NCBI GenBank assembly: GCA_021816155.1
Contig: JAKAZA010000025.1
Coordinates: forward strand, 1-35,708
Direction of reading: 5' to 3'
Origin: Pseudomonadota bacterium
Lineage (GTDB): Bacteria > Pseudomonadota > Alphaproteobacteria > Caulobacterales > Caulobacteraceae
Length of the DNA stretch: 35,708 nt
The notes below the pieces were generated by a model. That model saw only the letters and a list, made by a program, of their open reading frames with translations, was not told where the DNA came from and did no database searches. This document shows, piece after piece, positions 34,429-35,708 of the stretch. Positions within the stretch are counted from its first letter, which is position 1. Each line of letters begins with the position of its first letter. Both the position numbers and the translations under genes were made by a program.

Positions 34429-35441
34429 TCTGCGATCGCCTTGATCCAGCCCTTCACGCCCGGCATGTCTTCGGCCGACGTTGCGCCGTTGCGCACAATG
34501 ACGAGATCCCGGGTCGGCGCCAATACGATGAACTGTCCCTGGTAGCCGTTGGCCGAGAATGACCCGGGGCCCGCGATGTCCAGCCACCAATGGGCGCCGT
34601 AGCGGGCCTCGTCGGTGGGTTGCCGCCATGTCGGCGTGCGCGCGTAGTCGACCCAGCCCTCGGGCAACAGGCGTCGTCCCTCCCACAGGCCGTCGCGCAG
34701 ATAGAGCAGGCCGAAACGGGCGAAATCGCGCGGCGTCGCGAAACAGAACGACGAGCCGATGAACGTCCCGGCGGCGTCGAACTTCGGAGCGGCGCTCGTC
34801 ATGCCGAGCGGTTCGAACAGCCGATTCCGCATGAAGCCCTCGACTCCGGCGTCTCGCGCCGCCACGGCGGCCCCGGCCGCGCGCGCCACGATGTTGGTCG
34901 TCCCGCTGGAATAGGCCCAGAAACGGCCGGGCGGATGAGCGAGCGGGAACGACGCGGCGAAATGCGCCACGTCGTCCTTGCCCGCGCCCCACAGCATCTC
35001 GATCACGTCCGAGGGCCGGTCGGGAAGGTATTCCTCGACGAATGCGAGTCCGCTCGACATGCGCAATAGAAGGTCGAGCGTGATCGCAGAACGCGGATCC
35101 GTGCGCTCGCGCCACTCGGGCGCCGCCACCGGCGCGTGGATATCGACCTCGCCGTCGCCGACCAGCAGCCCGACAAGCGCATGCGTGACGCTCTTCGCCA
35201 CGGACCAGGACGGGCACGAGACGTCCGGTCCGAATCCGTCCGCATAGCGCTCCGCCACCAGCCGGCCACGATGGACGACGACGAGCGCATGGGTCTCTGC
35301 CAGGTCGGGGCGGCTCTGAGCGCCGAACGCCATCTCGAGAAGCGGGCCGAAGCGGGGGTCGCCGGGACCGTCGCCACAGGGCCAGGCTTCCGTAGGCCAC
35401 GGCGTGCCGGGCGGTTGAGGTGGCAGCGTTGGAAGCGACAT
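34407..35441 (-). CDS. Beta-lactamase-fold serine hydrolase
   Basis: The 344-residue product begins at ATG 35441; a longer frame upstream is Arg/Pro-rich and not family-like. The catalytic SxxK motif is WSVAKS (Ser-Val-Ala-Lys) near residue 100. The second motif, Y-x-N/S, is YSSGTTN. The third, usually KTG or HxG, appears as NGYQGQ. This combination is typical of class C-like hydrolases annotated as penicillin-binding protein/esterase/6-aminohexanoate-dimer hydrolase. RMSSGLAF, RFGLLYLRDG and GWVDYARTPTW are family segments. No signal peptide is seen in the chosen start, so a cytoplasmic location is possible. The substrate (ester, amide, peptide) cannot be told, and no antibiotic resistance should be inferred. 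It overlaps the lipoprotein gene. Confidence 0.9.
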   Translation of the reverse strand: MSLPTLPPQPPGTPWPTEAWPCGDGPGDPRFGPLLEMAFGAQSRPDLAETHALVVVHRGRLVAERYADGFGPDVSCPSWSVAKSVTHALVGLLVGDGEVDIHAPVAAPEWRERTDPRSAITLDLLLRMSSGLAFVEEYLPDRPSDVIEMLWGAGKDDVAHFAASFPLAHPPGRFWAYSSGTTNIVARAAGAAVAARDAGVEGFMRNRLFEPLGMTSAAPKFDAAGTFIGSSFCFATPRDFARFGLLYLRDGLWEGRRLLPEGWVDYARTPTWRQPTDEARYGAHWWLDIAGPGSFSANGYQGQFIVLAPTRDLVIVRNGATSAEDMPGVKGWIKAIAECFPEGG

Positions 35442-35708
35442 CACGGATCTCGGGCGCCGTTGGGGTGGGCTTGGCGGTGGAGCGGCTCGGCGCTGTGAAG
35501 ATAGAGCAAGACTGTCGATGCGACAGGCCTCGCGCTCCAACCGAACCGGGCCGGCGGCGGCCCGGTTGCGCAACGCACCCTGCCTGCACAGGCGGCCCGC
35601 CCTGAGCCGCAGACCTGAAATGGTGGGGATTTCGATCGCGTGGGCGCCGGGAAGAACGCGCCCATCAGCGGCAGAACGAACGGCCAGGCGAGACGGCGCG
35701 GACCGCGT
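35442..35708. other. Window end, no supported gene
   Basis: Several frames are open here on both strands, including the unused upstream part of the hydrolase frame and a minus-strand frame with LAWPFVLPLMGAFFPAP, but none shows a recognisable family or a good ribosome-binding site. A 12-base palindrome, GCCTGCACAGGC, lies at 35582-35593. A hydrolase promoter is expected in this region; an isolated CTATCT on the minus strand is too weak to call. Confidence 0.4.

Noticed and set aside
34407..35441. Serine hydrolase as an antibiotic-resistance beta-lactamase
   Set aside because: It has the SxxK fold, but YSS and NGYQG in place of YxN and KTG, which fits esterase- or amidase-like members. There is no visible signal peptide.
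34429..35589. Minus-strand frame of about 500 residues opening upstream of the lipoprotein
   Set aside because: Only its last part, the lipoprotein, has a signal sequence. The rest is an out-of-phase shadow of the serine hydrolase.
35441..35665. 74-residue minus-strand frame at the window end
   Set aside because: No motif or ribosome-binding site. It could be the edge of something outside the window, but nothing supports it.
1..35708. CRISPR arrays, tRNA/rRNA genes, insertion sequences, phage or integrase genes
   Set aside because: I looked for regularly spaced repeats, cloverleaf sequences, terminal inverted repeats and transposase or integrase motifs and saw none.

Overview
This is a high-GC chromosomal window from an alphaproteobacterium. 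A Caulobacterales genome of the Phenylobacterium/Caulobacter type is the best guess. That guess rests on gene order, on lipid A synthesis through LpxI rather than LpxH, on a GAAC-N7-GAAC SOS box at lexA, and on promoter elements resembling the Caulobacter housekeeping consensus. The genus is inferred, not proven. Nearly all of the sequence is coding. I see no tRNA, rRNA, insertion sequence, prophage, integron or CRISPR array.

Layout. Positions 1-6805 hold the 3' part of a PpiD-like periplasmic folding factor followed by tryptophan genes: trpE, then a ClC-type transporter and a 57-residue membrane protein on the opposite strand, then trpG-trpD-trpC. A zinc alcohol dehydrogenase (6899-7882, minus) and lexA (8115-8813, plus) are divergent. 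LexA is followed by an alpha/beta hydrolase that seems to begin at CTG inside the lexA stop, then comEC (minus), gltX, gltA, a nucleotidyltransferase-fold protein, a small helical protein and a cupin (all plus).

Positions 16201-30978 form one unbroken minus-strand envelope and translation block. In transcription order it reads rpsB, tsf, pyrH, frr, uppS, cdsA, dxr, rseP, bamA, skp/ompH, lpxD, fabZ, lpxA, lpxI, lpxB. It couples ribosome and UMP supply to isoprenoid (Dxr, UppS), phospholipid (CdsA), outer-membrane protein (BamA, Skp, RseP) and lipid A (LpxD, FabZ, LpxA, LpxI, LpxB) synthesis. Many junctions overlap by 1-4 bases. Perfect GC-rich hairpins sit after rpsB and after tsf, so transcription is probably stepped down there.

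Positions 31238-35441 look accessory: a glycosyltransferase with two SAM methyltransferases (the last frameshifted near its 3' end), a small cysteine-containing lipoprotein, and a beta-lactamase-fold serine hydrolase.

The order ppiD-trp-lexA-comEC-gltX-gltA-lpx...rpsB is a familiar alphaproteobacterial synteny block, so most of the window is housekeeping. I did not find a convincing new multi-gene system. The points most worth checking are departures from the expected pattern: the CTG-started gene behind lexA, the repeat-associated frameshift in the last methyltransferase, a BamA whose L6 motif lacks its arginine, an insertion in TrpE, and an alcohol dehydrogenase where moaC-moeA are often found.
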